Part shown: one piece after another, positions 31,910 to 32,908 of the stretch
Layout: each line of letters opens with the position of its first letter
Position numbering within the stretch: position 1 is the first letter of the stretch
Assembly (NCBI GenBank): GCA_004299705.1
Contig: SCQS01000072.1
Coordinates: 1 to 32,908 of the forward strand
Origin: Rhodanobacteraceae bacterium
GTDB taxonomy: Bacteria; Pseudomonadota; Gammaproteobacteria; Xanthomonadales; Rhodanobacteraceae
Direction: 5' to 3'
Length of the DNA stretch: 32,908 nucleotides
The notes under the pieces: model-generated
The model's database searches: none
The model's input: the letters and a program-made list of their open reading frames with translations, nothing else
Told to the model about the DNA's origin: nothing
Program-made: the position numbers and the translations under genes

Positions 31910-32665
31910 TCACGCCTCCCGCACGACTTGCAACCCAGCCGCCGACTGGCTGACAGGCATCACCTCGATGCGATTGACGTTGAGGTGCGGCGGCAGATTG
32001 GCGATCCACCACACGGTGTCGGCGATGTCCTGCGCGGTGATCGGGTGCGCGCCCGCGTACAGCTTGTCGGATGCGGCATGGTTGCCGCCGGTGCGCACCA
32101 GCGTGAATTCGGTTTCGGCCATGCCGGGTTCGACGTTGCTCACGCGCACGCCGGTGCCGTGCAGGTCGGTGCGCAGGTTCGTGGAAAACTGCGTCACGAA
32201 TGCCTTGGTGCCGCCGTACACGTTGCCGCCGGTGTAGGGATAGGTACCCGAGATCGAACTGATGTTGACGATCGCGCCACGGCGTTCGATCAACTGCGGC
32301 AGCAACAGGCGCGTCAGCGTGACCAGCGCGGTGACGTTGGTGTCGATCATCTGCCGCCATTGCGCGAGGTCGCAGTCCTGCGCCTTCGCGGTGCTCAGGG
32401 CGAGGCCGGCGTTGTTGACCAGGAGATCGATGCCGCGGAAGTTTTCCGGCAATGCGTCCAGCGCGGCGCGCAGCGCCGCTTCGTCGCGGATGTCGAACGC
32501 GGCGGTGTGGACGCGGTCGGCACCGAAACGGTCGACCAGTTGCGCGAGACGCTCGGCACGGCGCGCGCAGGCGATCACGCGCCAGCCGTTCCCAGCGAAC
32601 TTTGCCGCGATCGCGGCACCGAAGCCGGCGGAGGCGCCGGTGACGAGGAGGGTTTTGGTAGTCAT
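31910..32665 (-). CDS. ydfG: YdfG-like NADP-dependent short-chain dehydrogenase
   Basis: 251 residues. E. coli YdfG oxidises 3-hydroxy acids such as L-allo-threonine and reduces malonic semialdehyde. The Rossmann motif TGASAGFG is at 9-16, NNAG at 84-87, and the catalytic S137 with Y150 and K154 (YGGTK). The C-terminal EPGMAETEF, WWIANLPPHLNVNRIEVMPVSQSAAGLQV is very close to YdfG. A TAGAAT -10 (32677-32672) ends 6 nt before the ATG at 32665, another leaderless-type start. It is convergent with vapC, 47 nt away. Confidence 0.9.
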   Translation of the reverse strand: MTTKTLLVTGASAGFGAAIAAKFAGNGWRVIACARRAERLAQLVDRFGADRVHTAAFDIRDEAALRAALDALPENFRGIDLLVNNAGLALSTAKAQDCDLAQWRQMIDTNVTALVTLTRLLLPQLIERRGAIVNISSISGTYPYTGGNVYGGTKAFVTQFSTNLRTDLHGTGVRVSNVEPGMAETEFTLVRTGGNHAASDKLYAGAHPITAQDIADTVWWIANLPPHLNVNRIEVMPVSQSAAGLQVVREA

Positions 32666-32705
32666 CGGAGCATTCTAACGACACGCATCGCGCAAACGCC
32701 GTGTC

Positions 32706-32874
32706 TCCCCCTTAGCAAGCGAAGGGGGAACACAAGGGGGATGACTTTTCAAGATGCGGGGCGACATCCCCCGCGCACCTTTGGTGCGCGACCCCCTTGT
32801 AAGTTGGTTGCACCCCGCACCAGACCGATACCCCCTTGATTGCGAGATCGTAACGAAGCATGGGTCGGTGCGGG
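32706..32874. repeat. Cluster of CCCCCTT / AAGGGGG inverted repeats
   Basis: Five copies of CCCCCTT or AAGGGGG are spread over the last 200 bases. TCCCCCTT (32706-32713) pairs with AAGGGGGA (32722-32729) and is extended by GTGT/ACAC. GGGGGATG (32736-32743) pairs with CATCCCCC (32765-32772). CGCGCACC (32772-32779) pairs with GGTGCGCG (32783-32790) around TTT. CCCGCACC and GGTGCGGG near 32814 and 32867 form a wide outer pair followed by T5. No gene is supported in 32666-32908. Confidence 0.7.
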
Positions 32875-32908
32875 TTTTTCCTTTCATCCCGAACAGTTGC
32901 CAGGGTTT

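Noticed and set aside
32675-32887. A 70-residue minus-strand open frame at the window end
   Set aside because: It lies wholly in the CCCCCTT/AAGGGGG repeat cluster and has no recognisable domain.
1-32908. tRNA, rRNA, riboswitch or prophage genes
   Set aside because: I saw no cloverleaf, ribosomal or recognised riboswitch sequence, and no phage structural or integrase gene. A covariance search would be needed to exclude small RNAs.

Overview
The window is about 33 kb of GC-rich (about 65%) chromosomal DNA with dense, ordinary bacterial gene packing. The gene set (ttcA, rdgC, ampE, nudC, erpA, rppH, bfd/bfr, hemJ, glnA with ntrBC, alkB, sixA, speE/speA) is that of a gammaproteobacterium. The GC content, GTG starts, many apparently leaderless genes and heptamer/REP-like intergenic repeats fit the Xanthomonadales/Lysobacterales best (Rhodanobacteraceae or Xanthomonadaceae). 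That placement is inference. I found no tRNA, rRNA, CRISPR array, phage or complete insertion sequence.

Layout. 1-89: 3' end of an IS110-type transposase. 142-3786: small DUF465 protein (minus) divergent from ttcA, then rdgC, a YgjP/SprT-like metallopeptidase and a membrane methyltransferase (plus). 3829-6783 (minus): ampE, nudC overlapping erpA, and a DUF6776 membrane protein. 6942-8842 (plus): rppH, then an iron block (Fur-type promoter, bfd, bfr) with fosX just behind bfr. 8987-13840 (minus): a two-gene signalling operon, a degenerate HPt-REC-REC-GGDEF-EAL protein followed by a hybrid histidine kinase. 13909-15477 (minus): hemJ and a Ca2+/H+ antiporter, divergent from a tRNA-binding protein.

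15941-21272 is a nitrogen block: a sigma-54 promoter with an NtrC-like site, glnA, a phosphinothricin/methionine-sulfoximine type acetyltransferase, alkB, and ntrB-ntrC. 21346-23245: heptamer repeat, a second GNAT acetyltransferase and a thiolase. 23274-23396: a double-hairpin repeat. 23432-28108 (minus): a DUF1232 protein, a cardiolipin-synthase-like lipoprotein, a YceI protein, sixA and a secreted protein of unknown function. 28205-31121: speE and speA, divergent, giving arginine-to-agmatine and putrescine-to-spermidine steps. 31273-31862: a VapBC toxin-antitoxin pair beside a second copy of the double-hairpin repeat. 31910-32665 (minus): a YdfG-like dehydrogenase. 32666-32908: repeats only.

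No intergenic stretch exceeds 300 bases; the longest are 32666-32908 and 7720-7958. I do not see a clearly new biological system. The observations most worth checking are the repeated leaderless promoter pattern, the inactive c-di-GMP-type protein coupled to a hybrid kinase, the acetyltransferase beside glnA, and the repeat families placed at gene ends.
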